Assembly: GCA_009841605.1 (NCBI GenBank)
Contig: VXLM01000016.1
Location: 1 to 55,258, forward strand
Length of the DNA: 55,258 bases
Direction of reading: 5' to 3'
Source of the DNA: Dehalococcoidia bacterium
Lineage (GTDB): Bacteria; Chloroflexota; Dehalococcoidia; Lucifugimonadales; VXLM01
The translations under genes were made by a program, and so were the position numbers. The notes beneath the pieces were generated by a model. The model had not been told where the DNA came from and did not search any database. It worked only from the letters and a program-made list of their open reading frames with translations. Within the stretch, counting starts at the first letter, position 1, and every line of letters starts with the position of its first letter. Below, piece after piece: positions 26,516 to 35,334 of this stretch.

Positions 26516-27607
26516 ATGGAAATCGGCATCATAGGTCTTCCCGGAAGCGGCAAGACCACCGTGTTCAACGCGCTGACGCGAGGGCGGGCCGACGTGGCCT
26601 CGTACGGTGATAAGCCGAACGTCGGCGTGGCTCCTGTGCCGGACGCGCGTCTCGACCGGCTGGTTGAGATGTACGAACCCCGCAAGCCCGTGTCCGCGGC
26701 GGTGAGCTATGTTGACATCCCGCCTCCAGCGACCCCTTCCGACAGGATAAGAGGGATATCCGGCCAGTACCTGAACGACCTCCAGCGGGTGGACGCGCTG
26801 CTCATCGTCGCGCGTGCGTTCAATGACGATGCCGTGCTTCACATCGACGGCTCGGTCGACCCGTTCCGCGATGTCGAGAACATGATGCTGGAGCTCCTCT
26901 TCTCCGACCTCGAACTTTTGGAGCGCCGACTGCAGCGCCTCGACGAGGGTTTCAAGGGAGCCCAAGCTGCACAGCGAGACGTTATCAATAAAGAATATTA
27001 CCTGCTCGAACGGATAAAGAGGCACCTTGAAGGGGAGACGCCCATCCGCGACCAGGAGTTCACGCCCGATCAGGCGCAGCGTATACGCGGCTTCCAGTTC
27101 CTCACGGCGAAGCCCCTCATCGTCCTGCTCAACATCGACGAGGACAATCTCGACGAGGTTGGGAGCCTCGAAGAACGGCTCACAGAGGCGGTAGAGGGGC
27201 CGTCGGTACGAGCGGCCTCCATCTGCGGCAAGCTAGAAATGGACCTCGCGCAGATGGACGCGGAGGAGGAAGCCGAGTTCCGTGAGGCCGTCGGAGCGGG
27301 AGAGTCGGGGATGAACAGGATCATCCGGCTGTCGTACGATGTCGTCGGCCTGATCACGTTTCTGACCATCGGAGACGACGAGGTGCGCGCATGGGAGCTT
27401 CAGAAGGGCACCACGGCGTCGAGGGCGGCAGGCAAGATACACACCGACTTCGAGCAGGGATTCATCCGCGCCGAGGTCGTGGAATTCGATGATCTCGTCA
27501 CCTGCGGTGGCTTCGCCGAGGCCCGCAAGCGCGGAGTGCTCCGACAGGAGGGGAAGGACTACGTCGTGCAGGACGGGGATGTCATGCACGTGCTGTTCAA
27601 TCTATAA
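26516..27607 (+). CDS. ychF: Redox-regulated ATPase YchF
   Basis: A 363-residue Obg-family P-loop protein. YchF binds ATP in preference to GTP and associates with ribosomes. Seen here: P-loop GLPGSGKTT (7-15), the NIDEDN variant of the NKxD motif that underlies ATP preference, a coiled-coil (about 145-190) and the C-terminal TGS domain (TFLTIGDDEVRAWELQKGTT to the end). Length is the family's. Confidence 0.95.
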   Translation: MEIGIIGLPGSGKTTVFNALTRGRADVASYGDKPNVGVAPVPDARLDRLVEMYEPRKPVSAAVSYVDIPPPATPSDRIRGISGQYLNDLQRVDALLIVARAFNDDAVLHIDGSVDPFRDVENMMLELLFSDLELLERRLQRLDEGFKGAQAAQRDVINKEYYLLERIKRHLEGETPIRDQEFTPDQAQRIRGFQFLTAKPLIVLLNIDEDNLDEVGSLEERLTEAVEGPSVRAASICGKLEMDLAQMDAEEEAEFREAVGAGESGMNRIIRLSYDVVGLITFLTIGDDEVRAWELQKGTTASRAAGKIHTDFEQGFIRAEVVEFDDLVTCGGFAEARKRGVLRQEGKDYVVQDGDVMHVLFNL

Positions 27608-27649
27608 TGCAGTATCGAATAGTCGCCTCTTTGCACTTTCTGTGACCCC

Positions 27650-28846
27650 ATGCAGCCCATCGCCCTGTACGTCCACATTCCCTTCTGCGAAACGAAGTGC
27701 CCCTACTGCGACTTCAACACGTATGCCAAGATCGAGTCGCTCATCCCCGACTACGTTGCCGCGCTGAGGACGGAGATCGAACTGTGGGGCGGTCTGCTTG
27801 ATAGTCCTGCCGTCCGTGCAGTCTTCTTCGGCGGCGGCACGCCCTCCTATCTGCCCTCCGGCGACATCTCCGCGCTGATGGCGACCATCTCCGGGTCGTT
27901 TGCCCTCCAGGATGACGCGGAGATCACCCTCGAGGCCAATCCGGGAGACTTCACCCCTGATAAGCTCAACTGGCTTCTCGACGCAGGCATCAACCGGCTC
28001 AGCATAGGCGTCCAGAGCTTTGACGACGGACTGCTCTGCCTGCTTGGACGTCGCCACACTGCTTCGGACGCCATCGACGCGTACCGGATGGCGTATGACG
28101 CCGGGTTCGACAACGTCAGCATCGATCTCATGTACGGCCTGCCTCACCAGACCGTGGACCACTGGCAAGAGACCCTCGCGCGGACGGCAGACCTGCACCC
28201 GCTCCACGTGTCCCTGTACGCACTGACGTTGGAAGGCGGCACGCCGATGGAGCATTCCGTATCGCAGGGGACGCTGCCCACGCCCGACCCCGATCTGGCC
28301 GCCGATATGTACGCTCTGGCGGAGCATGACCTCGGCGCACTGGGCTACCGTCACTACGAGATATCCAACTGGGCCGACGACGGCAAACTGGGCCTCCACA
28401 ACATCGTCTACTGGCGCAACGAGCCGTACTTGGGCGTAGGACCGGGGGCGCATTCCTCCATTGCAAATCACCGCTTCTCCAACATCAAGCCGCCGCGAGA
28501 GTACGTCAAGAGGTTGCAAGAGCATTCCGGCTCTTCCGGCTCCCTGAACGGCTCGCGTGAAGACGACTACGCCGCCATTCGCTCGATTCCCGTGGTAGAC
28601 ACCATCGAGTTCATCGACCGCCCGCTTGAGATGGCGGAGACGATGATGCTGGGACTCCGGTTGGACACCGGCGTCTCCATCTCCGAGTTCGAGGCCCGCT
28701 TCGGGGCGTCCCCTCTAGACGCATACCGCGAAGAGTTGGACGAGCTTCAACCGACCGGACTCATCGAAACGGTCGATGGGAGCATCCGTCTGACCGACAG
28801 GGGCAGGTTCCTGAGCAATGAGGTATTTGTCCGCTTCTTCGACTGA
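27650..28846 (+). CDS. hemW: Radical SAM family heme chaperone HemW
   Basis: A 398-residue member of the HemN-like radical SAM group. The 4Fe-4S site is Cys13-x3-Cys17-x2-Cys20 (PFCETKCPYCDF). HNIVYW in the C-terminal half matches the HNxxYW motif that marks HemW, the heme-inserting chaperone, rather than the oxygen-independent coproporphyrinogen oxidase HemN, which also needs an N-terminal extension lacking here. The selB gene follows by 66 bases on the same strand. Confidence 0.92.
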   Translation: MQPIALYVHIPFCETKCPYCDFNTYAKIESLIPDYVAALRTEIELWGGLLDSPAVRAVFFGGGTPSYLPSGDISALMATISGSFALQDDAEITLEANPGDFTPDKLNWLLDAGINRLSIGVQSFDDGLLCLLGRRHTASDAIDAYRMAYDAGFDNVSIDLMYGLPHQTVDHWQETLARTADLHPLHVSLYALTLEGGTPMEHSVSQGTLPTPDPDLAADMYALAEHDLGALGYRHYEISNWADDGKLGLHNIVYWRNEPYLGVGPGAHSSIANHRFSNIKPPREYVKRLQEHSGSSGSLNGSREDDYAAIRSIPVVDTIEFIDRPLEMAETMMLGLRLDTGVSISEFEARFGASPLDAYREELDELQPTGLIETVDGSIRLTDRGRFLSNEVFVRFFD

Positions 28847-28912
28847 CCGACCTCATACCGCGCGGCATCCGGTTTTGCTATGCTGGACGCATCCTAACCG
28901 GGAGCGGACACG

Positions 28913-30760
28913 TTGCACGTTATCGGCACGGCGGGACACGTCGACCACGGCAAGTCGACGCTCGTTCACGCGCTCACCGGTATCGACCCCGACCGCCTCC
29001 AGGAGGAGAAGGACCGCGGGCTGACCATCGACCTGGGCTTCGCATGGATGCCCCTGTCGGACGGCGGCGAGGTCAGCATCGTCGACGTTCCCGGACATGA
29101 GCGCTTCGTCAACAACATGCTCGCGGGAGTGGGCGGCATCGACCTGGCCCTGCTCGTGGTGGCGGCAGACGAGTCGGTGATGCCACAGACACGCGAGCAC
29201 CTCGCTATCCTCGATCTACTGGGTGTCAGCCGCGGCCTCGTGGCCGTCACAAAGCGCGATCTCGTGGACGACGAGTGGCTGGAGCTCGTGGTCGCGGAGG
29301 TGCAGGACGTTCTCGACGGGACGACGCTCGAAGGCGTCCCGATCATCCCCGTCTCCGCTACTACAGAAGAGGGTTTGCCGGAGCTAACGGCGACCGTCGA
29401 GGCCCTTCTGCAGGACACTCGTGCTCGCAAGGACCTCGGCCGGCCGCGACTCGCGCTTGACCGCGCCTTCACGATGTCCGGCTTCGGCACCGTCGTCACG
29501 GGCACGCTGGTAGACGGGACACTGAGCGTCGGCCAGGAGGTCGAAGTGCTGCCGCAGCGTCTGTCGTCGCGGATACGAGGCCTCCAGAGCCACAAGAGGA
29601 AGCTGGACACGGTACCGCCGGGCACGCGGGTGGCCGCAAACCTCGTCGGTCTGTCGCAGGACGAACTGCAAAGGGGCGATGTGCTGACGGCACCCGGCTG
29701 GCTCACGCCGACCGACGCCGTGGACGTGCATCTGCGTGTCATCGAGGATGTCCCGCGACCGCTTCGACACAACATGCTCCTTACGGTGCACACGGGCAGC
29801 AGCGAGGCGTTGGCTCGCCTGCGGCTGCTCGAACGCCAGCGGGCGGAGCCGGGAGAATCGGTGTGGGCGCAGCTGAAGTTCGAGACGCCCGTCGCCGTGG
29901 TCAAGGACGATTTCTTCGTGGTGCGCTCCAACCGGGCTACGCTGGGCGGGGGCAGCGTCGTTGACACGCACGCGCGGCGGCATCGGCGCAATCACCAGCC
30001 GACGCTCGACCGGCTCACCATGATGGAGCAGGGCACGGCTCAGGACATCCTGCTCAATACCATCGAGCGCTCCGAGCCGGCAGATGTCGATGATCTTCCC
30101 AGTCGCGCCAACATGGAGGCAGCAACCGTGCGGTCGGAGATTGAGGAGATGGCCAGAAACGGCGATGTCGTTCTCCTTCGTTCGGGGAAGTCCGTATACA
30201 CCAAGGGTGGATGGGACGCGTTGGAGCGCAAGGCGCGCATATTTCTGAAGGGCTACCACGAGTCATACCCGCTCAGGAAGGGCGCTCCTAAGGAGGAGCT
30301 GCGCAGTCGCATAGGGTCGGTTGCGGCAGTCTTCCCAGAGGTGCTGCGGGTGTTGCAGGACAACGGAGCGGTCGTCGAGGACGGCCCTGTAGTGTACCTC
30401 ACGGGACACTCACGAAAGTTGACGGAAGCGCAGGAACAGGTGGTGCAAGACTACCTCAGCCTGCTTGAGGCGCAGCCATTCTCGCCCCCTACCGAGCCTG
30501 TCCCCGACGCGGAGATACTCGCGCTCCTCGTCGATGAGGGCCGCGTCGTGCGTGCGGGAGATACGGTCGTGTTCGCCGCGTCTGCCTACAGGAAGATGAC
30601 GGATGCCGTGGTCGAGCACATCAAGGCGACCGGCCCCATCACCGTCGGGGACGTGCGGGACATGTTCGGCACCAGCCGCAAGTACGCGCTCGCTTTGCTG
30701 GAACAACTCGACCGCGAACGGGTCACGCGGCGCGAAGGTGATGGCAGGGTACTGAGATAG
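28913..30760 (+). CDS. selB: Selenocysteine-specific translation elongation factor SelB
   Basis: SelB carries Sec-tRNA(Sec) to ribosomes paused at UGA codons that have a SECIS element. The 615-residue product (E. coli SelB is 614) has an EF-Tu-like GTPase with GHVDHGKS (8-15), DVPGH (58-62) and TKRD (113-116), two beta-barrel domains (about 165-345), and a C-terminal part made of winged-helix repeats (about 360-615) that bind SECIS RNA. Start TTG at 28913 after [21 protein letters not shown] is typical. Its presence shows this genome reads some UGA codons as Sec, which supports the DUF3179 call. It adjoins hemW, not selA. Confidence 0.95.
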   Translation: MHVIGTAGHVDHGKSTLVHALTGIDPDRLQEEKDRGLTIDLGFAWMPLSDGGEVSIVDVPGHERFVNNMLAGVGGIDLALLVVAADESVMPQTREHLAILDLLGVSRGLVAVTKRDLVDDEWLELVVAEVQDVLDGTTLEGVPIIPVSATTEEGLPELTATVEALLQDTRARKDLGRPRLALDRAFTMSGFGTVVTGTLVDGTLSVGQEVEVLPQRLSSRIRGLQSHKRKLDTVPPGTRVAANLVGLSQDELQRGDVLTAPGWLTPTDAVDVHLRVIEDVPRPLRHNMLLTVHTGSSEALARLRLLERQRAEPGESVWAQLKFETPVAVVKDDFFVVRSNRATLGGGSVVDTHARRHRRNHQPTLDRLTMMEQGTAQDILLNTIERSEPADVDDLPSRANMEAATVRSEIEEMARNGDVVLLRSGKSVYTKGGWDALERKARIFLKGYHESYPLRKGAPKEELRSRIGSVAAVFPEVLRVLQDNGAVVEDGPVVYLTGHSRKLTEAQEQVVQDYLSLLEAQPFSPPTEPVPDAEILALLVDEGRVVRAGDTVVFAASAYRKMTDAVVEHIKATGPITVGDVRDMFGTSRKYALALLEQLDRERVTRREGDGRVLR

Positions 30761-30870
30761 TATCGGAAGGGACCCTCACTGGGCAGTAGCAGCTACATGG
30801 CGCGCTCCCTTTTCCTAGCCCAAGGCGACCGCATCCTATACACTGGGTTCCAGTAGGCGAACCGGTACGT

Positions 30871-32085
30871 ATGGCTTCAAGCACACTTCAATCGGCAGGC
30901 ATTGCGCGTTACACCATCTGGGCCGCGCGGCTGGTGGTGTTCGCCGCATTCTTCGACCTGTTCGTCCAGTTTCCGACCATCGCGCCCTACGCCGAGAGTC
31001 TGGGAGCGTCGGCGGCGCTCGTGGGCGTCATCGTCGCGGCCTACTCCTTTACCAACCTGTTCGGCAACCTGGGGGCGGGCTACGTGCTCGACAGGTGGGG
31101 ACGGCGAACGCCCATGCTTCTGGGTATGGCGATCACGGTCATCGCCGTCTTCAGCTACTCGCTTGTCCAGACGCCGGAGCAGATGATGGCGGCCAGGGCC
31201 GTACACGGCATCGGGGCCGCCGTGCTCGCGCCGGGGGCGTTCTCCATCATCGGCGATAGGACGGCTGCCGACAGGTGGGGACACGCGATGGGCATCACTG
31301 GGGCGCTGATAGCAGTAGCAGCCCTTATCGGGCCTCCCGCCGCGGGCATTCTCCGTGATATCTGGGGGGCGAACGTCGTCTTCTACGTTGACTCAGCGTT
31401 CATCGTCATTACGCTGATCGCGTTCCTGCTCATCGCTCGCGACGGTTCTCCTTCGGTCTCTGACGGGGAATCCGACCCGCACGACGCCACAGGGGATGAT
31501 GCGAGGCGAAACCCAGCCCTGTGGTCGGCATACGCAGCCGCATTCGCCATCACCGTCGGTATTGGGGCACTCGTCACGCACCTTCCCCTGATGCTGGAAG
31601 AGCAGGGAGAGACGGCGGCCCGTTCGGGCTACAGCTTCGGCATCTACGCGCTCGTGGCGATGCTCGTGATGGCAAGCCCGATCAGCCGCGCAGGGGACCG
31701 GTATGGGCGATTCGGGCCGATGATGCTGGGCCTCGTCGGTATTGCCATCGGACTGGCGCTTCTGGGCGTTCTGGAGGGCTATGGAGGTGTTGTTGCGGGC
31801 ATGGCAGTATTTGGACTGGGGTACGGACTGGTCTTCCCCACCGCAACAGCCCTCGTAGCGAGCGCTACAGGCGCTGACAGGCGAGGAATGGCCTTCGGCG
31901 TCTTCTACGCCGTCTACTCGTTTGGAGTGGTCGTCGGGGCGTCGGGCAGCGGCAGGCTCGCCTCCCTCAGCGACGACCTCATCGGCCTGCCGTTCCTCGT
32001 TGGTGCCGCAGTCGTCCTGGCGGCCGTTCCTCTCGTCGCGGTCATGAGATACGCCGCAGCTAAGTCTCCGTCAGCCAGCGCCTAG
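30871..32085 (+). CDS. MFS transporter
   Basis: A 404-residue major facilitator with about 12 membrane helices. The motif-A loop between helices 2 and 3 is GYVLDRWGRRTPML, and a soluble acidic loop (about 195-215) divides the two halves. The second half repeats the pattern (SRAGDRYGRFGPMMLG). It resembles drug or metabolite exporters, but no substrate can be assigned. The gap to selB is 110 bases. Confidence 0.87.
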   Translation: MASSTLQSAGIARYTIWAARLVVFAAFFDLFVQFPTIAPYAESLGASAALVGVIVAAYSFTNLFGNLGAGYVLDRWGRRTPMLLGMAITVIAVFSYSLVQTPEQMMAARAVHGIGAAVLAPGAFSIIGDRTAADRWGHAMGITGALIAVAALIGPPAAGILRDIWGANVVFYVDSAFIVITLIAFLLIARDGSPSVSDGESDPHDATGDDARRNPALWSAYAAAFAITVGIGALVTHLPLMLEEQGETAARSGYSFGIYALVAMLVMASPISRAGDRYGRFGPMMLGLVGIAIGLALLGVLEGYGGVVAGMAVFGLGYGLVFPTATALVASATGADRRGMAFGVFYAVYSFGVVVGASGSGRLASLSDDLIGLPFLVGAAVVLAAVPLVAVMRYAAAKSPSASA

Positions 32086-32104
32086 CACCCAGAACCCAGC
32101 ACCC

Positions 32105-32467
32105 CTAGACCCCCAGTTCCTCCAGGCGCGCGTCGTCGATGCCGAAGTGGTGGGCTACTTCATGGATGACCGTCGTGCGAATCTCGCTAACGATCTCCTC
32201 GTTCGACTCGCATATGGACTCGATCGACCCCTGGAAGATGGTAATCCTGTCGGGGAGAATGGCGAGATAGTCGGCCCGCTCCGTGAGCGGCACTCCCTCG
32301 TACAGGCCGAGGAGGAGGTGTGAGTCATCCACGAAATGGCCGGCAAGCTGGTCTTGCGAAGGCCAGTCCTCGACGATGATGTCGACATTCTCAAGGCGTC
32401 GCCGGAAGTCCTCCGGTATCTTGCCCAGGGCCACCCGCACCAGCCGCTCAAAAGTCTGCCGCTCCAT
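32105..32467 (-). CDS. Small zincin-like metallopeptidase family protein
   Basis: A 120-residue protein of the Zincin_1 (DUF1025) type: His102, Glu103 and His106 form HEVAHHFGID, the zinc-binding HExxH with the family's following HFGIDD. The N-terminal MERQTFERLVRVALGKIP is also typical. Cytosolic, no signal. Peptidase activity has not, to my knowledge, been shown for the family. Confidence 0.88.
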   Translation of the reverse strand: MERQTFERLVRVALGKIPEDFRRRLENVDIIVEDWPSQDQLAGHFVDDSHLLLGLYEGVPLTERADYLAILPDRITIFQGSIESICESNEEIVSEIRTTVIHEVAHHFGIDDARLEELGV

Positions 32468-32798
32468 GCCGCAATTCTACCAGAGTCGGCGCGCGTATCT
32501 TTGGTCGTGTGGCGCAACGTCGGTTCGCCAGCGCAATCAGGGAGGGCGCATGTAGGCAAGGGTCTTCCGGTTTAGGCAACGAGGTTTCGTACTGTCACCC
32601 TGGGGTAGCCGAAGGGTCTAAAATCCTGGCGGAAAGGACAGTTCTTGCGGACAGAGACTTTAGATTCCTCCCTTCGGTCGGAATGACAGCAGAGTGTTGC
32701 GTGATGGTTTGACGACCTACACTTTTTCTCACGCGGTCGCTTCCGCAACCCCCTACGCAATACTTTCTACGCAATTGCCGCTGTGATATATTTCAACC
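32468..32798. repeat. Intergenic repeats before ccmC
   Basis: Holds an inverted pair of the form CACCCTGGGGTAGCCGAAGGGTCTAAA ... TTTAGATTCCTCCCTTCGGTCGGAATGACA (about 32597-32690), related to elements near 7845-7975 and 36520-36650. A TATATT box at about 32786 lies 13 bases before ccmC with no good -35 partner. No gene is seen. Confidence 0.5.
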
Positions 32799-33530
32799 AT
32801 GCCTCAAGAGACGGTTAGTTTGGTCGGACGCCCTGTGAGTGAGAGTCGCAGGGGAGACCATTTTCGCGACGTGCTCATCGTCGCCGGCGCCATACTGATG
32901 GCGGCCACTCTGTACCTCGTATTTTTCTATGCGCCGACCGACGCCAACCTCGGCGTGTCGCAGCGCATCTTCTACTTCCACGTTCCGGTCGCGATACTTT
33001 CCCTCTTGTCGGTAGTCGTGGTCGCCGTTGCCAGCGGGATTCATCTCTTCAGCAAGGGCGAGAGGTCGGACGCCGTCGCCTACGCATCGGCGGAGGTGGG
33101 TTTCGTCTTCTGCACCATAGCCATCGTCACCGGGGCGATCTGGGCCAAGCCGGTGTGGGGCGTGTGGTGGACGTGGGACCCGAAGCTGACCCTCACGCTC
33201 GTGCTCTGGTTCATCTACGCCGCCTACCTGATGCTCCGGGCGTTCGGGCCGAAGGGTTCGCAGGGAGCGCGCTACGGGGCCGTCCTCGCCCTGATCGGGG
33301 CCATCGACGCGCCCATCATCTACTACGCCGCCGAGCTGTGGCGCTCGACTCATCCCAACCTCGTGATTGGCCCGGCTGCGGAGAGCGACGCCCTCGACCC
33401 GAGGATGCTGGTGACCGTGCTCGTCTCGCTCGTGGCGTTTGTGGTCCTTTTCGTCTACCTGATCATCGAACGATACAGCCTGAAGAAAGCGGAGACCGAT
33501 GTCGACGAGATATTCCAATACGCTGCGTAA
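32799..33530 (+). CDS. ccmC: Cytochrome c maturation heme-delivery protein CcmC
   Basis: A 243-residue, six-helix membrane protein of the CcsA/CcmC family. WGVWWTWDPKLT is the tryptophan-rich heme-handling loop, and two periplasmic histidines are candidates for heme ligands (FYFHVPVA and the STHPN loop). CcmC moves heme to CcmE outside the membrane. It overlaps the next gene by 32 bases. Confidence 0.92.
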   Translation: MPQETVSLVGRPVSESRRGDHFRDVLIVAGAILMAATLYLVFFYAPTDANLGVSQRIFYFHVPVAILSLLSVVVVAVASGIHLFSKGERSDAVAYASAEVGFVFCTIAIVTGAIWAKPVWGVWWTWDPKLTLTLVLWFIYAAYLMLRAFGPKGSQGARYGAVLALIGAIDAPIIYYAAELWRSTHPNLVIGPAAESDALDPRMLVTVLVSLVAFVVLFVYLIIERYSLKKAETDVDEIFQYAA

Positions 33531-33858
33531 AACGCTGCCCCTAGCCAAGTCCGCCCCAATCGTCCTGCTGGGACTTATCGTGGCTGCATTTCTTGCCGCT
33601 CCCGTCTACGCTGGGTACGGCATTGTCGAGAGCGCCACAACCGTCACAGGCTTTGCCCAAGCCTCCGACTCCGACCCGGAGGCGAACCTTCCGTTTCTCT
33701 TTGCGGTCTACATCCTGACGTGGGCGGGGTTTTTCGGGTATGCTTTCTACATGTCCCGCCGCCAGCGCGACATGCGCCGCGACATCGAGGCGCTGAGGAA
33801 GGCCTTACGGGAGCGTGAGGACAAGGACGACGCGAGTTCACAAGAAGAGAGCCGGTAA
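33499..33858 (+). CDS. ccmD: CcmD-like protein with extended N-terminus
   Basis: A 119-residue protein. The second half (NLPFLFAVYILTWAGFFGYAFYMSRRQRDMRRDIEAL split over 68-105) is the CcmD pattern: one membrane helix followed by a basic, coiled-coil tail. The first half has another hydrophobic stretch (about 18-38), which could be a signal peptide; ordinary CcmD is 40-70 residues. ATG at 33499 follows GGAG inside the end of ccmC. CcmD helps release holo-CcmE from the CcmABC complex. Confidence 0.75.
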   Translation: MSTRYSNTLRKTLPLAKSAPIVLLGLIVAAFLAAPVYAGYGIVESATTVTGFAQASDSDPEANLPFLFAVYILTWAGFFGYAFYMSRRQRDMRRDIEALRKALREREDKDDASSQEESR

Positions 33859-33863
33859 GACCA

Positions 33864-34304
33864 ATGACAGCAATCGATACACCCGTCATTCCTGAGCCGA
33901 GCCGCATGGCCCACCGCATCAAGGTGTTCGTCGGCCTCGCCGTGGTCATAGGCGCTCTGGGCTTCCTCGTCTATACGGCGTTCCAGAGCGCGAGCGTGTA
34001 CTTCTACACCGTCAGCGAGATCCAGGAGATCGGGCCGACCGATGAAGGCAGGCTCGTGAAGGTCAACGGGAAGCTCGTTCAGGGCTCATTCGTCCGCGAG
34101 GAGGCGTCCACCATCGCCCGGTTTACCCTTGTGGACACCGAGGGCCCGGAGACGCTGTCGGCGGTGCATGACGGCGTCGTCCCCGACCTCTTCTTCAATC
34201 AACACTCCGAGATCATCCTGGAAGGTTCCTACGGCGACGACGGCGTGTTCTACAGCGATAGCGTCATCGTCAAGTGCCCATCGAAGTACGTCGCCGCCGG
34301 ATAG
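33864..34304 (+). CDS. ccmE: Cytochrome c maturation heme chaperone CcmE, Cys type
   Basis: A 146-residue membrane-anchored heme chaperone (helix about 20-40, then an OB-fold). Enterobacterial CcmE binds heme covalently through His in an HxxxY motif. Here the matching place is Cys138-Pro-Ser-Lys-Tyr142, the CxxxY variant known from archaea and Desulfovibrio. It follows ccmD by five bases. ccmA, ccmB, ccmF, ccmG and ccmH are not in the window. Confidence 0.9.
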   Translation: MTAIDTPVIPEPSRMAHRIKVFVGLAVVIGALGFLVYTAFQSASVYFYTVSEIQEIGPTDEGRLVKVNGKLVQGSFVREEASTIARFTLVDTEGPETLSAVHDGVVPDLFFNQHSEIILEGSYGDDGVFYSDSVIVKCPSKYVAAG

Positions 34305-34313
34305 CGCCGCCCT

Positions 34314-34595
34314 TTAAGCGCCTAGACGGCCTTCCTCCGCGATTCTGACGCGAATTGTATCCGTGAGCCCTGCCGGGGCAGGTTGCTCCCGCTTCATCGT
34401 CCCCAGAAGCCGTATAGTTTCGACGAGCGTGTCCACGAACGCTTGGCAGGCTACGCATCCACTGAGGTGAGCACGCACCCACTCGGCTTGCGTCATCTGC
34501 AGGTCTCCGTCGATGTAGTCCGACGCCGCCATGCGGATGTCCCTGCACTCGGGGCCCCGTCTGAAGAACGCCATGAGTCGTCTCATCAGCCCCAT
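34314..34595 (-). CDS. Zinc-binding anti-sigma factor (ZAS domain)
   Basis: A 93-residue soluble protein with Cys17, His43, Cys47 and Cys50 (HLSGCVAC), the His-Cys-Cys pattern of zf-HC2 anti-sigma domains. No membrane helix is present, so it would sequester its sigma factor in the cytosol, perhaps sensing redox state through the zinc site (inference). Start at 34595 chosen for an AAGG site eight bases upstream; a longer frame to 34655 has none. It is divergent from the sigma factor at 34756, its likely partner. Confidence 0.75.
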   Translation of the reverse strand: MGLMRRLMAFFRRGPECRDIRMAASDYIDGDLQMTQAEWVRAHLSGCVACQAFVDTLVETIRLLGTMKREQPAPAGLTDTIRVRIAEEGRLGA

Positions 34596-34755
34596 AATCG
34601 CCTTACATGCCCTTCCCGGGGTACTCTTGCCAAGAAAGGGGGCCTGCTTTCGCATTGGAACCCCGTTCCCCTACAATTGGATGCAAGGGGCCCGATTTCG
34701 GTTCCATAAGTTGCGGGACGCTTCGCTCGTCCTTCCGGTATCCGGGAGTTCACGT

Positions 34756-35313
34756 TTGACTCCACCCGCCCACGAACAGAGTACGCCCGCAGGAGACCTC
34801 GAAGACTTCGACTCCATCGTCGAGCAGCACTCCGACTTCGTCTACAACGTGGCGTACCGCGTCATGGGGAGTCCCCAAGAGGCCGAGGACGTGACACAGG
34901 ACGCCTTCCTGTCCGCATACCGCGCATACGACCGTTTCCGCGGGCAGTCCCACGTGACCACCTGGCTCTATCGGATAACGATGAACGCCGCCCTGATGCG
35001 CCTGCGAAAGACCAAGAGGGACCGCACACTCACCAATACCGGCGTCGATGACATGGAGGTCATCGACTGGACGAAGAACCCGCACAAAGACGCGCTCGAC
35101 TCGGAGTTGGGCGACAAGCTTCGCGAGGGTATCGATCTGCTCGAACCCGACCTGCGGGCCGCCCTCGTCCTGCGGGACGTTCAGGGTCTGTCCAACGCGG
35201 AGGCGGCGGAGACACTCGACATCACCGTATCGGCCCTCAAGTCGCGCCTGCACCGCGCGCGCATGGTCGTGCGGAGATACCTCGAAGAGTACGTCAGGAC
35301 GCCGAGGGCGTAG
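34756..35313 (+). CDS. ECF-family RNA polymerase sigma factor
   Basis: A 185-residue sigma factor with region 2 (FDSIVEQHSDFVYNVAYRVM; EDVTQDAFLSAYRAYDRF; TWLYRITMNAALM) and region 4 (LEPDLRAALVLRDVQGLSNAEAAE then SALKSRLHRAR). TTG start at 34756 follows GGGAG; an in-frame stretch upstream to 34531 is antisense to the anti-sigma gene and not sigma-like. The pair are divergent with about 160 bases between starts, unlike the usual sigma/anti-sigma operon. Confidence 0.88.
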   Translation: MTPPAHEQSTPAGDLEDFDSIVEQHSDFVYNVAYRVMGSPQEAEDVTQDAFLSAYRAYDRFRGQSHVTTWLYRITMNAALMRLRKTKRDRTLTNTGVDDMEVIDWTKNPHKDALDSELGDKLREGIDLLEPDLRAALVLRDVQGLSNAEAAETLDITVSALKSRLHRARMVVRRYLEEYVRTPRA

Positions 35314-35334
35314 ACGGACGGGAGGCGATAACCT

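Noticed and set aside
34531-34755. Extended N-terminus of the ECF sigma factor
   Set aside because: The stretch is antisense to the anti-sigma gene and does not resemble a sigma domain; TTG 34756 has a GGGAG site.
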